From: Actinacidiphila yanglinensis
GTDB lineage: Bacteria; Actinomycetota; Actinomycetes; Streptomycetales; Streptomycetaceae
DNA length: 64,000 bases
Direction of reading: 5' to 3'
NCBI RefSeq assembly: GCF_900107965.1
Contig: NZ_FNVU01000004.1
Location: forward strand, 62,001-126,000
Below the pieces are notes generated by a model. The model made no database searches. It had not been told where the DNA came from and saw nothing but the letters and a program-made list of their open reading frames with translations. The first letter of the stretch is position 1; each line of letters starts with the position of its first letter. This document shows, in pieces, positions 17,512 through 26,390 of this stretch. Both the position numbers and the translations under genes were made by a program.

Positions 17512-18047
17512 TCGGCGGCCATCTGCCGTCACCGCCACCGCCGCGCAGGACCGCGGTGTCCGGCCCGCGCAGGCACCGGGCCGGCGGCTGGTCGGCGCGC
17601 ACCCGGCCGGCCGACCTGCACGCGCAGCCGCGGCTCGGCCAGGTCTACGTACGCTCCCTCGTGCGCGACCAACTCCGGCTCGCCCTCGGGGTGCTGGCGG
17701 TCCTCGGTGTGGTGCTGGGCGGGGTGCCGGCCGCGCTCGCGCTGATCCCCGGGCTGCGGACGGCCGAGGTGTTCGGCTTCCGGCTGGCCTGGCTGCTGCT
17801 GGGGGTGGTGGCGTACCCGGTGCTGGTCGGGATGGCCTGGTTCCACGTGCGGCACGCGGAGCGCGTGGAGCGGGACTTCACCGAACTGCTCAACGGCCCG
17901 GACCCGTCGGCGCCCGACCCGGACCCCACGCCGGCCTCCGGAGAGGCGGCGCCCCACCCCGCAGCTGAACCCGCACCCGATCCCGCATCCGCATCCGGTA
18001 CCGCGGCCGAACTCCGGTCCGCCGCCCCCGGACCGGACGACCGGTGA
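17508..18047 (+). CDS. Small two-helix membrane protein (DUF485-like position)
   Basis: A 179-residue protein from GTG 17508 overlapping the regulator stop. A basic N-terminus (to about residue 60) precedes two membrane helices (LRLALGVLAVLGVVLGGVPA and FRLAWLLLGVVAYPVLVGMA), then RHAERVERDFTELL and a Pro/Ala-rich tail. DUF485 proteins with two helices commonly precede ActP-type acetate symporters. This protein occupies that slot and has the same topology, but I cannot confirm the family by eye. It is probably an accessory subunit or regulator of the symporter, whose GTG overlaps its stop codon (18044-18047). Confidence 0.72.
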   Translation: MIGGHLPSPPPPRRTAVSGPRRHRAGGWSARTRPADLHAQPRLGQVYVRSLVRDQLRLALGVLAVLGVVLGGVPAALALIPGLRTAEVFGFRLAWLLLGVVAYPVLVGMAWFHVRHAERVERDFTELLNGPDPSAPDPDPTPASGEAAPHPAAEPAPDPASASGTAAELRSAAPGPDDR

Positions 18048-19921
18048 ACCCCACGCTCGGCCTCGTCGCGCTCGCCGCCGTCCTCGTGGCGACGGTCGCC
18101 GTCGGCGTCTACGGGCTGCGGCTGTCGCGGGCCACCTCCGACTTCTACGTGGCCTCCCGCGAGGTGTCGCCGCTGTGGAACGCCTCGGCGATCAGCGGGG
18201 AGTACCTGTCGGCGGCGTCCTTCCTCGGCGTCGCGGGCCTGGTGATGGCGTACGGCGTGGACATGCTGGCCTACCCGGTCGGTTATGCGGCCGGGTACCT
18301 GGTCCTCCTGCTGCTGGTGGCCGCCCCGCTGCGGCGCTCGGGCGCGTACACGCTGCCGGACTTCGCCGAGGAGCGGCTCGGCTCCACCGCGGTGCGCCGG
18401 GTGGCGAGCGTGCTGGTCGCGGTGATCGCCTGGCTCTACCTGGTACCGCAGCTCCAGGGCGCGGGGTTGACCCTCCAGACGGTGACGGGGACGCCCAGGT
18501 GGGCCGGCGCGGTGGTGGTCGCGGGCGCGGTGGTCGTGGTGTCCGCCGCGGGCGGCATGCGGAGCGTCACCCTCGTGCAGGGCCTGCACTTCTGGCTGAA
18601 GCTGATCGCGATCGCGGTCCCCGCGCTGTTCCTGGTGATGGCCTGGCGGACCGCCGGGTCGCCGGCGCTGACCGGCCCCGACGTGCCGCACTTCCGGCAC
18701 ACCACGGTGGTCCGCATCCAGGACCCGGTCCGCTTCGACGTCCGCGCACCGGTGACGGTCGCGGTCAGCGGCGGCCTGGACGGCAGGACCTACGGCACGG
18801 CGGCCGGGATCGGGAGCGACGGCGGTGCGGGCAAGGCCGCTCACCGCAACACCGGCGCGGGGGAGGGCACGTCGCCGGTGCGGCTGGCGGTCGGCGAGCA
18901 CTCCGCCGCCGCCGGGGCCCGGCTCACCTTTCCCGGCGGGGTGCCGGTGCCGCACCAGGTCGGCCTGAAACCCGCGACCGGCGCCGACTGGGCCCGCCCG
19001 CTGTCCGGCGCGGGCGGCCGCGCGCACCCGCTCTACGCCGTCTACTCGATCCTGCTCGCCACGTTCCTCGGCACCATGGGACTGCCGCACGTCCTCGTCC
19101 GCTTCTACACCAACCCCGACGGGCGGGCCGCGCGCCGGACCACCCTGCTGGTCCTGGTGCTGCTGAGCGTCTTCTACCTGCTGCCGCCGGTGTACGGGGC
19201 GCTCGGCCGGGTCTTCGCGCCCCAACTCCTGCTCACCGGGCAGACGGACACCGCCGTCCTGGTGCTGCCGCAGATCGTGCAGGGCGGCGAGGCCGGGCGG
19301 CTGCTGGCCGCGCTGGCCACCGCAGGCGCCTTCGCCGCGTTCGTGTCCACGGCATCGGGGCTCACCGTCTCGGTCGCCGCGGTCGTCTCCCAGGACCTGC
19401 TGCGCGGGTCGGCCCGCGGCTTCCGGTGGGCGTCGCTGGTAGCAGGCGTGCCGCCGCTGGTGATGGCGACCATGACCACCGGGCTGCCGGTCGCCGACGC
19501 GATCGGGCTGGCCTTCGCGGTCGCCGCGTCGTCCTTCTGCCCGCTGCTGGTGCTCGGGATCTGGTGGCGCGGGCTGACCGACCGCGGCGCGCTGGCCGGG
19601 CTGGTGGCGGGCGGCGGACTGGCCGCGGTGGCCGTCGTGGTCACCAGCGTGCGCGGCCCCGGCCACGGCTGGGCGGCCGCGCTGCTGGAGGAGCCGGCCG
19701 CGTGGACGGTCCCGGTCGCCTTCGCGGTCATGGTGGCCGGATCGCTGTTCACCCGCGGCCGGCTCTCGCCCGCCGCCGTCGACCGGGTCATGCTGCGGAT
19801 GCACCTGCCGGAGGAGGTCACCGGGGCGGAGGGCCCGCCGGCCGTACCGCCCCAGCAGGGGCCCCCGGCGGGCAGCCGCGCCGACGTCCCCGCGCCGGAC
19901 GCGGGCGCGCCGCCCGGCTGA
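18044..19921 (+). CDS. Sodium/solute symporter, ActP-like (probable acetate/monocarboxylate uptake)
   Basis: A 625-residue member of the sodium:solute symporter family with the expected 13 or so helices. Recognisable segments are SDFYVASREVSPLWNASAIS (the loop after TM1), SAASFLGVAGLVMAYG, LPHVLVRFYTNPDGRAARRT (the SSS signature region) and FAAFVSTASGLTVSVAAVVS. Between about residues 225 and 315 sits a hydrophilic beta-rich insertion (TVAVSGGLDGRTYGTAAG through LTFPGGVPVPHQVGLKPA), not needed for the transport core. A C-terminal Pro-rich tail follows. It is the last gene of the overlapping sensor/regulator operon. Acetate as substrate is inferred from the SatP and Acs genes just downstream. 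Confidence 0.86.
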   Translation: MNPTLGLVALAAVLVATVAVGVYGLRLSRATSDFYVASREVSPLWNASAISGEYLSAASFLGVAGLVMAYGVDMLAYPVGYAAGYLVLLLLVAAPLRRSGAYTLPDFAEERLGSTAVRRVASVLVAVIAWLYLVPQLQGAGLTLQTVTGTPRWAGAVVVAGAVVVVSAAGGMRSVTLVQGLHFWLKLIAIAVPALFLVMAWRTAGSPALTGPDVPHFRHTTVVRIQDPVRFDVRAPVTVAVSGGLDGRTYGTAAGIGSDGGAGKAAHRNTGAGEGTSPVRLAVGEHSAAAGARLTFPGGVPVPHQVGLKPATGADWARPLSGAGGRAHPLYAVYSILLATFLGTMGLPHVLVRFYTNPDGRAARRTTLLVLVLLSVFYLLPPVYGALGRVFAPQLLLTGQTDTAVLVLPQIVQGGEAGRLLAALATAGAFAAFVSTASGLTVSVAAVVSQDLLRGSARGFRWASLVAGVPPLVMATMTTGLPVADAIGLAFAVAASSFCPLLVLGIWWRGLTDRGALAGLVAGGGLAAVAVVVTSVRGPGHGWAAALLEEPAAWTVPVAFAVMVAGSLFTRGRLSPAAVDRVMLRMHLPEEVTGAEGPPAVPPQQGPPAGSRADVPAPDAGAPPG

Positions 19922-20226
19922 GCGTCCACCCGCCGCGACCACCCGGGCACCGGCTGAGCGGCTCGCCGCAACTCGCCCCGATTCGCCGCGGCTCACTCCC
20001 GTTCCCCCCTGGATCCGGCCGACCGCTCGTCCGCTCACCGCGCCCGGGGGACCGTCCACCGAGTGGCGGGGACCGCTGGGCGAATGGCGAGGCCGGCCGC
20101 GGGGCCGGCCGGCGGGTGCCGCCCTAGCGTGGACCGGGGGCCGGAAACGTCCCCTGGCCGCGCACTGCCGCCCGGCGCCGCGCTGCCGTCTCCCGCTGCC
20201 TTCCTCAAAGAGGAGGAACCCCGCAG
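19922..20226. promoter_or_regulatory. Intergenic control region before the acetate channel/Acs operon
   Basis: 305 bases without a gene. It holds a GGCCGGCC-GCGG-GGCCGGCC palindrome (20091-20110) and, 15 bases beyond, a TAGCGT hexamer (20125-20130) that could be a -10 box. The leader to the next start is about 90 bases and ends with AAAGAGGAGGAACC, one of the strongest ribosome sites in the window. LytTR-type direct repeats were looked for but none is clear. Confidence 0.4.
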
Positions 20227-20904
20227 ATGAGCATCCCCGCCCCCACCTCGGCCCCCGCCGCGCCCGCGCCCGAGGCCGCCCCCGCGGCCCCGGACACGAT
20301 CGCCGACCCGGGACCGCTCGGCCTGGCCGGATTCGCGTCGACCACGTTCGTCCTCAGCTCCTTCAACGCCCACCTGATCGACCAGAACCTCCTCACGGTG
20401 GTGCTGCCGCTGGCGCTGTTCTACGGCGGCCTGATCCAACTCCTTGCTGGAATGTGGGAGTTCAGGAAGGGCAACACCTTCGGCGCGACCGCCTTCGCGT
20501 CCTACGGCGCGTTCTGGCTGTCGTACGCGGCCTACGTGAAGTTCGTCGTCGGCACCCTGCCGCCGGACACCGCGAACCAGGCCACCGGGCTGTACCTGCT
20601 GGTCTGGGCGATCTTCACGGTCTACATGACGGTCGCCGCGCTGCGCACCAACAAGGCGCTGCTCGCGGTGTTCACCGCACTGTCCGCGACCTTCGTCGTG
20701 CTGGCCATCGGGGAGTTCGCGACCTCGGTCGGCGTCACCAAGGTCGGCGGCTGGATCGGCCTGGTCACCGCGGTGCTCGCCTGGTACGCGTCGTTCGCGG
20801 TCGTCACCAACTCGACCTGGAAGCGCCCGGTGATCCCGCTCGGCCCGCTCACCGGCGCCGCCCTCGGCCAGCGCGGCGGACCGGTCGAGGAGCCGCACGC
20901 ATGA
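20227..20904 (+). CDS. satP: GPR1/FUN34/YaaH (SatP) family acetate transporter
   Basis: A 225-residue membrane protein with six helices, the family's usual layout. The signature is read as ADPGPLGLAGFASTTFVLS (family consensus N-P-A-P-L-G-L), followed by GGLIQLLAGMWEFRKGNTFG and YGAFWLSYA, all diagnostic. SatP proteins move acetate/succinate with protons. A strong Shine-Dalgarno precedes ATG 20227, and the stop overlaps the acetyl-CoA synthetase ATG (20901-20904), so import and activation of acetate are co-expressed. Confidence 0.92.
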   Translation: MSIPAPTSAPAAPAPEAAPAAPDTIADPGPLGLAGFASTTFVLSSFNAHLIDQNLLTVVLPLALFYGGLIQLLAGMWEFRKGNTFGATAFASYGAFWLSYAAYVKFVVGTLPPDTANQATGLYLLVWAIFTVYMTVAALRTNKALLAVFTALSATFVVLAIGEFATSVGVTKVGGWIGLVTAVLAWYASFAVVTNSTWKRPVIPLGPLTGAALGQRGGPVEEPHA

Positions 20905-22886
20905 GTGGGGAGACACTCTCCAACCTCCTGTCCGAGGGCCGCCGGTTTCCCCCGCCGGCGGCCCTCGCGGCCGAGGCCAACGTCACGGCCGAGGCCTACG
21001 AGCGGGCCGCCGCCGACGGCGAGGCGTTCTGGGCCGCGGCGGCCGACCGGCTGGACTGGGCCGCGCCGTGGACGCAGGTGCGCGACTGGAGCGACCCGCC
21101 GTTCGCCCGCTGGTTCGTCGGCGGCCGGCTCAACGCGGCCTACAACTGCGTGGACCGGCACGTCGAGGCGGGCAACGGCGAGCGGGTCGCCTTCCATTGG
21201 GAGGGTGAACCGGGCGACACCCGCACCCTGACCTACGCGGACCTGAAGGACGAGGTCAGCCGGGCCGCCAACGCCCTTCTGGCGCTGGGTGTCCAGGCCG
21301 GCGACCGGATCGCGATCTACATGCCGATGATCCCGGAGACGGTCGTGGCGATGCTCGCCTGCGCCCGGATCGGCGCGCCGCACACCGTGGTCTTCGGCGG
21401 CTTCTCCGCCGACGCGCTGCGCGGCCGGATCCTCGACTGCGACGCCCACGTGGTGATCACCGCGGACGGCGGCTACCGCAAGGGCGCGGCCTCGGCGCTC
21501 AAGCCCGCGGTGGACGAGGCCGTCGCGCAGTGCCCGGACGTCCGCAGCGTGCTCGTGGTGCGCAGGACCGGGCAGGACGTCGCCTGGACCGAGGGCCGCG
21601 ACGTGTGGTGGCACGAACTGGTCGCCGCGCAGTACGCCGAGCACGAGCCGGAGGCGTTCGACGCCGAGCACCCCCTGTACATCATGTACACCTCGGGCAC
21701 CACGGCCCGCCCCAAGGGCATCCTGCACACCACCGGCGGCTACCTCACCCAGGCCGCCTGGTCGCACTGGGCGGTCTTCGATGTCAAGCCCGACCGGGAC
21801 GTGTACTGGACCGCCGCCGACATCGGCTGGGTCACCGGACACTCCTACATCGTCTACGGCCCGCTCGCCAACGGCGTGACCTCGGTGCTGTACGAGGGCA
21901 CCCCGGACACCCCGCACCAGGGCCGCTGGTGGGAGATCGTGCAGAAGTACGGCGTGACGATCCTGTACTGCGCGCCCACCGCGATCCGCACCTTCATGAA
22001 GTGGGGCGAGGAGATCCCGGAACGCTTCGACCTGTCCTCGCTGCGGCTGCTCGGCTCGGTCGGCGAGCCGATCAACCCCGAGGCGTGGGTGTGGTACCGG
22101 CAGGCCATCGGCGGCGACCGGTGCCCCGTGGTGGACACCTGGTGGCAGACGGAGACCGGCGCGCAGATGATCAGCCCGCTGCCGGGGGTGAGCACCTGCA
22201 AGCCCGGCTCGGCGCTGCGGCCGCTGCCCGGGATCTCCGCGGAGGTCGTCGACGACGCCGGGAACCCGGTGCCCAACGGCTCGGGCGGCTACCTGGTGCT
22301 GACCCAGCCCTGGCCGTCGATGCTGCGCACCATCTGGGGCGACGAGCAGCGGTACATCGACACGTACTGGTCCCGCTTCCCCGGGTACTACTTCGCGGGC
22401 GACGGCGCGAAGAAGGACGAGGACGGCGACATCTGGCTGCTGGGCCGGGTGGACGACGTCATGAACGTCTCCGGGCACCGGATCTCCACCACGGAGGTGG
22501 AGTCCGCGCTCGTCTCGCACCCGTACGTCGCCGAGGCGGCCGTCGTCGGCGCCGCCGATCCGACCACCGGGCAGGGCATCGTGGCGTTCGTGATCCTGCG
22601 CGGTGCGGGCGAGCGGGCCGCCGCGACGGCCCAAGGGGACGATCTGGCCAAGGAGTTGCGGTCGCACGTGGCCAAGGAGATCGGGCCGATCGCCCGGCCC
22701 CGGCAGCTCCTGGTGGTGGCCGAACTGCCCAAGACCCGCTCGGGCAAGATCATGCGCCGCCTGCTGCGGGACATCGCGGAGAACCGCGCGCTGGGCGACG
22801 TCACGACGCTCACCGACTCCACCGTGATGGACGCGATCCGGGAGGGCCTGCCCAGCGGCGCCTCGGGCGGTGGCGACGAGGAGTAG
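20901..22886 (+). CDS. acsA: Acetyl-CoA synthetase
   Basis: A 661-residue AMP-forming acetyl-CoA synthetase, normal length. Motifs in order: FHWEGEPGDTRTLTYADL, YTSGTTARPKG (the P-loop-like A3 motif), DIGWVTGHSYIVYGPL, VVDTWWQTETG (acetate pocket), GRVDDVMNVSGHRI, and KTRSGKIMRR with the catalytic, acetylatable Lys616. It makes acetyl-CoA from acetate, ATP and CoA in the cytosol. Coupled to satP by a four-base overlap and downstream of the LytS/LytTR/symporter operon, it completes an acetate-scavenging module. A strong hairpin follows the stop. Confidence 0.96.
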   Translation: MSGETLSNLLSEGRRFPPPAALAAEANVTAEAYERAAADGEAFWAAAADRLDWAAPWTQVRDWSDPPFARWFVGGRLNAAYNCVDRHVEAGNGERVAFHWEGEPGDTRTLTYADLKDEVSRAANALLALGVQAGDRIAIYMPMIPETVVAMLACARIGAPHTVVFGGFSADALRGRILDCDAHVVITADGGYRKGAASALKPAVDEAVAQCPDVRSVLVVRRTGQDVAWTEGRDVWWHELVAAQYAEHEPEAFDAEHPLYIMYTSGTTARPKGILHTTGGYLTQAAWSHWAVFDVKPDRDVYWTAADIGWVTGHSYIVYGPLANGVTSVLYEGTPDTPHQGRWWEIVQKYGVTILYCAPTAIRTFMKWGEEIPERFDLSSLRLLGSVGEPINPEAWVWYRQAIGGDRCPVVDTWWQTETGAQMISPLPGVSTCKPGSALRPLPGISAEVVDDAGNPVPNGSGGYLVLTQPWPSMLRTIWGDEQRYIDTYWSRFPGYYFAGDGAKKDEDGDIWLLGRVDDVMNVSGHRISTTEVESALVSHPYVAEAAVVGAADPTTGQGIVAFVILRGAGERAAATAQGDDLAKELRSHVAKEIGPIARPRQLLVVAELPKTRSGKIMRRLLRDIAENRALGDVTTLTDSTVMDAIREGLPSGASGGGDEE

Positions 22887-22918
22887 TGCGGCGCGAGCCG
22901 GTCGCACCGGCGCACCGC

Positions 22919-22952
22919 GGCGCGGTACGGCCCTGCCGGGGCGTACCGCGCC
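22919..22952 (+). terminator. Hairpin terminator after acsA
   Basis: GGCGCGGTACG (22919-22929) pairs perfectly with CGTACCGCGCC (22942-22952), and the loop can extend the stem further. There is no T-run, as is common for terminators in very GC-rich actinobacteria. It ends the satP-acsA transcript 33 bases after the stop. Confidence 0.7.
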
Positions 22953-22996
22953 GCCGCCGCGTTCCGCCCGCGCGCCGTCGGCGGTACGGTGGCGCC

Positions 22997-23692
22997 ATGG
23001 GTGAAGAGCGGGCCGCGGCAGGCGAACCGGGGCCCGGCGCACCGCCGTTCGGGTACGACGCGGTGCTCTGCGACTTCGACGGCGTCGTCCATCTGTGGCC
23101 CCCCGACTCCATGTCCTCGCTCGACCTCGCCCGCGGCCTGCCCGAAGGGACCCTGGCCGCCGCCGCGTTCCGGCCCGAGCTGCTGGACCTCGCGGTCACC
23201 GGCGCGATCACCGACGAGGAGTGGCGGGCCCGCACCGCCGCGGACCTGGCCGCGGTCTGCGGCTCCGCCGAGGCCGCCGCCGGGCTGGTCGCCGAGTGGA
23301 CCGCCCGCACCGGACGCCTCGACCCGGAGGTGCTGGCCCTGCTCGCGGACGTACGCCGCCACGCGCCGGTCGTGCTGGTCTCCAACGCGACCACCCGGCT
23401 CGAGTCGTACATGGCGGCCATCGGGGTCGCCGGCGCCTTCGACGCGGTGCTCAACACCTCCCGGTTCGGCCTCGCCAAGCCCGACCCCCGGGTCTTCGCC
23501 GCCGCTGCCGCGCTGGTCGGCGCCGACCCCGCCCGCTGCCTGTTCGTCGACGACACCGCCGGTCATGTCGCCGCCGCCCGCGCGGCGGGGCTCACCGGCC
23601 TGCACTACACGCACGCGGGGGGGTTGCGCGCGGCCCTGGCGGGGAGGAACGGCTCCGGCGAACACCCGCACGACTCCCCGGCACATGCCTGA
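22997..23692 (+). CDS. HAD-superfamily hydrolase
   Basis: A 231-residue HAD phosphatase-type protein. The four motifs are readable: CDFDGVVHLW (nucleophile and acid-base Asp), VLVSNATT (motif II Ser/Asn), KPDPRVF (motif III Lys) and FVDDTAGHV (motif IV acidic pair). A helical cap lies between motif I and II. The substrate cannot be told from sequence. ATG 22997 is preceded by TACGGT (22985-22990) with no ribosome site, consistent with a leaderless transcript. Confidence 0.85.
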   Translation: MGEERAAAGEPGPGAPPFGYDAVLCDFDGVVHLWPPDSMSSLDLARGLPEGTLAAAAFRPELLDLAVTGAITDEEWRARTAADLAAVCGSAEAAAGLVAEWTARTGRLDPEVLALLADVRRHAPVVLVSNATTRLESYMAAIGVAGAFDAVLNTSRFGLAKPDPRVFAAAAALVGADPARCLFVDDTAGHVAAARAAGLTGLHYTHAGGLRAALAGRNGSGEHPHDSPAHA

Positions 23693-23792
23693 TGCAACGC
23701 CAACCTGCCTATTGTGTAGGTGTGTTGGTGTAAGCGAAGTTGTCGGTGAAAGCGGCTGACAATCATGCACCCTGTGTGAGCACAATGTTCAT

Positions 23793-24809
23793 ATGAGTAG
23801 CGATGAGCAGGTCGAGCCGGACGGTCTGGTCATGCGGGTGCAGCCCGTCGACCACCCGGTCGCCGCCGCCGAGGAGGCCGACGCCGTCGACGCCGCCCGC
23901 CGCTACGCGCACTACATCATCCGCGGCCCGGTGTTCGGCCTGGCGGCGCGCCCCAAGGGGGAGGCCGGCTGGCGGATGGTGGCGCCGGCCGTGGAGGGGT
24001 TCCCGCAGGCCGCCCGCGACGCGCTCAACTCCTATCTGTGGCTGAAGGCCAAGGACGACACCGATGACCGGGTGCTGCGCCGAGAACTGCTCGACGCCGT
24101 CGACCGGTTGGAGCACGACACGGTCAACGGGCTGACCGTGGACGGGGTGCGCTACCGGGTGGTGCGTGCCGAGGAGTACGTCTACACCAACGAGAACGGC
24201 CTGGAGCCGCCCCGGCCCGCAGACCGGGACGCCGTGGTGCCCGACTGGTGCCGCTCGTCGGCCGATCCCGAGGTGGACGAGGGCTTCGTGATCGACCACT
24301 CCGCGGTCACCGGGGTGGCGGCCGGCTCCGAGCGGCTGGCGCTGCGCGAGCTGCGCTACCGCAGCGAGCGCTATCCGGCGGCCGTGCGGGCCGACTCGCG
24401 CCGCGCGCTGGAGACCCACCCCGGCACCGTCGTGCTGCCGGCCGCCTTCCGCGTGGTGGAGCGCACCGAGGACGGCTGGGAGCCGTTCTCCACCATCATG
24501 GCCACCCCGCACGCGGCCCGCCGCACCCTGGTCACCGCTCTCACCGAAGTGTGGCCGCGCGTGCACCAGTTGACGACCCAGGAGAAGGCGGACTACGACC
24601 GGGCCGCCGCCCGGTTCCGCGCGGCCGGCCGCGCCAACGAGATGGCCGTCCGCGACCGGCGCTTCTGCATCGCCCGGATCGGCCGCATGGTCCGGATCGG
24701 CCGGGACGGCCCGGAGCCGCCGCGCCCCTCCGACGTCGACCCGTACGGCCCGTCGAAGATCCGGCCGACGATGGACGAGTACGGCAACATCAGTTACGGC
24801 GACGGCTGA
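23793..24809 (+). CDS. DUF5954 family protein
   Basis: A 338-residue soluble protein resembling the streptomycete DUF5954 group: an ADAVDAARRYAHYIIRGPVFG start, LDAVDRLEHDTVNGLTVDG, YRVVRAEEYV, and a central AVRADSRRALETHPGTVVLP block. No catalytic motif, signal peptide or membrane segment is visible. The 100-base gap upstream is relatively AT-rich and includes ATTGTG and, 60 bases on, CACAAT, which are mutually inverted and may mark an operator. It is a single-gene unit. Function is unknown. Confidence 0.75.
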   Translation: MSSDEQVEPDGLVMRVQPVDHPVAAAEEADAVDAARRYAHYIIRGPVFGLAARPKGEAGWRMVAPAVEGFPQAARDALNSYLWLKAKDDTDDRVLRRELLDAVDRLEHDTVNGLTVDGVRYRVVRAEEYVYTNENGLEPPRPADRDAVVPDWCRSSADPEVDEGFVIDHSAVTGVAAGSERLALRELRYRSERYPAAVRADSRRALETHPGTVVLPAAFRVVERTEDGWEPFSTIMATPHAARRTLVTALTEVWPRVHQLTTQEKADYDRAAARFRAAGRANEMAVRDRRFCIARIGRMVRIGRDGPEPPRPSDVDPYGPSKIRPTMDEYGNISYGDG

Positions 24810-24865
24810 CCGCCGACCCGCCAAGGCGCCTCGCGCACGGTGAAGTTGACGCCCCCTCACACAAG

Positions 24866-24885
24866 CCGCCCGACGCCTCGGGCGG
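24866..24885. terminator. Perfect hairpin downstream of the DUF5954 gene
   Basis: CCGCCCGA (24866-24873) pairs with TCGGGCGG (24878-24885) around a CGCC loop: an 8-bp perfect stem 57 bases after the stop. It is a likely terminator. The rest of the gap to the next gene shows only that gene's GGAGG site. Confidence 0.55.
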
Positions 24886-25031
24886 AAGTTGCTGCGCTCA
24901 TCGGGTGAAAACGGTGCAGAGGTCCCCAACCCCGGCGCCGGGTTCGTGATCATGGAAACCAGCGCCGCCGCCGGCACGACGCCGTGGCGGCGCGACCTAC
25001 CGGTCACGACGATCCCCGTGGAGGACCCCTC

Positions 25032-25391
25032 ATGCAGATCCGCAAGCGCGCCGGCCTGCTCGCGCTCGTCATGGGCGCAGCACTGCTCTCCGCGGTGCCC
25101 GCGCAGTCGGCCTCGGCGGTGACCCCGCCGCCCTGCAACGGGGGCTCGGTCTGCTTCTGGAGCGAGGACGGCTTCTCCGGGGCCACCTGGGAGTGGAGCG
25201 CGGCCAGCGGCTACCGCGACATGCCGCCGCAGTTCCACGACCACGTCGGGTCCTTCGTGTCCGGCGTGAACGCCTGCTTCATCAACTGGGACCCGGTCCA
25301 GAGGCGCCAGGTGCTCAACGGTGACTGGCGGGCGACCTACCTGGAGGACTTCGGCGGCCGGATCGACGGTGTGGGCCCCGGCTCCTGCTGA
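25032..25391 (+). CDS. Secreted peptidase inhibitor family I36 protein
   Basis: A 119-residue exported protein. ATG 25032 follows GTGGAGGA. The Sec signal peptide (MQIRKRAGLLALVMGAALL, cleavage near SASA) is followed by an I36-type domain: CNGGSVCFWSEDGFSGATWE, a beta-gamma-crystallin-like pattern, with four conserved-looking cysteines. Family members such as SMI inhibit metalloproteases outside the cell; here inhibition is inferred by family only. Its promoter must lie in the 220-base gap upstream. Confidence 0.83.
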   Translation: MQIRKRAGLLALVMGAALLSAVPAQSASAVTPPPCNGGSVCFWSEDGFSGATWEWSAASGYRDMPPQFHDHVGSFVSGVNACFINWDPVQRRQVLNGDWRATYLEDFGGRIDGVGPGSC

Positions 25392-25579
25392 GCGACCGGC
25401 CGACCGCCGGTGCGCGGGTCCCCGGGCGGGCGCCGGGGTCCCGCGCACACCGCGCTCCGCGCCGGAAGCGCCGGGACGGGCTCCGCCCGGGCCCTCCCAC
25501 CTGCGATGTTCGTCACCCCGCCGTCTTCGCGGACCACGGCGTAGCCTTGGCTTGACGCCGATGCGCTCGGGAGGCCGCG

Positions 25580-25876
25580 ATGTTCAACCTCTTCGACGAG
25601 TTGTTCGCTCCGGGCCGCAATCACACCGAGGACGAGCGCAACCGCCTGGAGCTCACCCGCGAGGACGAGGGCAGCAGCGACCCCGCCCGGGGCCCGATAG
25701 ACCTCGCCTCCGGCACGGTCACCGTCCGCCCGCCGCGCCGCCCCGTCGCGGACACCGATCCCCCGGACGAGCCCGGCGAGCCCGATCCGCCGGACGCGCC
25801 TGCCGGCTCCGCCGATCCCGACGTTCCCGCCGATCCCGACGGCCCCGCGGAGAGCGGATCCCACCCCGCCGCCTGA
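25580..25876 (+). CDS. Small acidic protein, DUF6191-like
   Basis: A 98-residue protein with a strong GGGAGG site before ATG 25580. The N-terminus MFNLFDELFAPGRNHTEDE and the RGPIDLASGTVTVRPP segment are conserved among small streptomycete proteins that I believe are catalogued as DUF6191. The second half is a Pro/Asp-rich disordered tail with DPD repeats. It is cytosolic and of unknown function. Confidence 0.68.
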   Translation: MFNLFDELFAPGRNHTEDERNRLELTREDEGSSDPARGPIDLASGTVTVRPPRRPVADTDPPDEPGEPDPPDAPAGSADPDVPADPDGPAESGSHPAA

Positions 25877-26057
25877 GCCGGCGCGGGCCCCCGCCCGTGT
25901 CTTTCGTCACACCCGCCACTCCGGCGCCGGCTCCCCGCGGGCAGCTCGCGACGAAGAGGTGAAGAGGGTCCCGCGGCGGGCGACACCCGTTCCCGACATG
26001 CACACGATCCCGTAAGGTCCCACCCCGACATCACCTTTGCCGTACGAACGGGGACGC

Positions 26058-26390
26058 ATGGGCAACGGGGACGCGCAGGCGGAGACGCCCGCGCAGAAGA
26101 AGGCGCGCGCCGACGACCTCAGGGACTGCGCGCGGCGGGCGCAGACGATGGCCAAGGCACTCGGGTCGCTGCTCGACACGACGGTGACCCAGGCCGCCGC
26201 CAACCCGCCGATCTGGGCCGGGCCTTACGCCCAGACCACCACCAAGACGCTCGCCGAGCGCCGGTCCAGCCTGCACACGATGGCCGACGACCTGCTCAGG
26301 GACGCGGCCCGCTGGCAGACGGAGGCGGGGCGGCTGGAGGACGAGGCCGCGAAGGCCGGCGCCAAGAAGACCGCCGGCGGCCACGGATGA
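26058..26390 (+). CDS. WXG100-like helical protein
   Basis: A 110-residue, almost entirely helical protein. W53-A54-G55 sits in the middle between two helices (DDLRDCARRAQTMAKALGSL and TTTKTLAERRSSLHTMADDL), the layout of WXG100/EsxA proteins exported by type VII secretion. There is no signal peptide. The stop overlaps the calpain-family gene start (ATGA, 26387-26390), so the two are co-translated, as WXG partners often are with their effector. The family call is by eye: length and the central W-x-G fit, and the C-terminal export signal YxxxD/E is not obvious. Confidence 0.72.
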   Translation: MGNGDAQAETPAQKKARADDLRDCARRAQTMAKALGSLLDTTVTQAAANPPIWAGPYAQTTTKTLAERRSSLHTMADDLLRDAARWQTEAGRLEDEAAKAGAKKTAGGHG

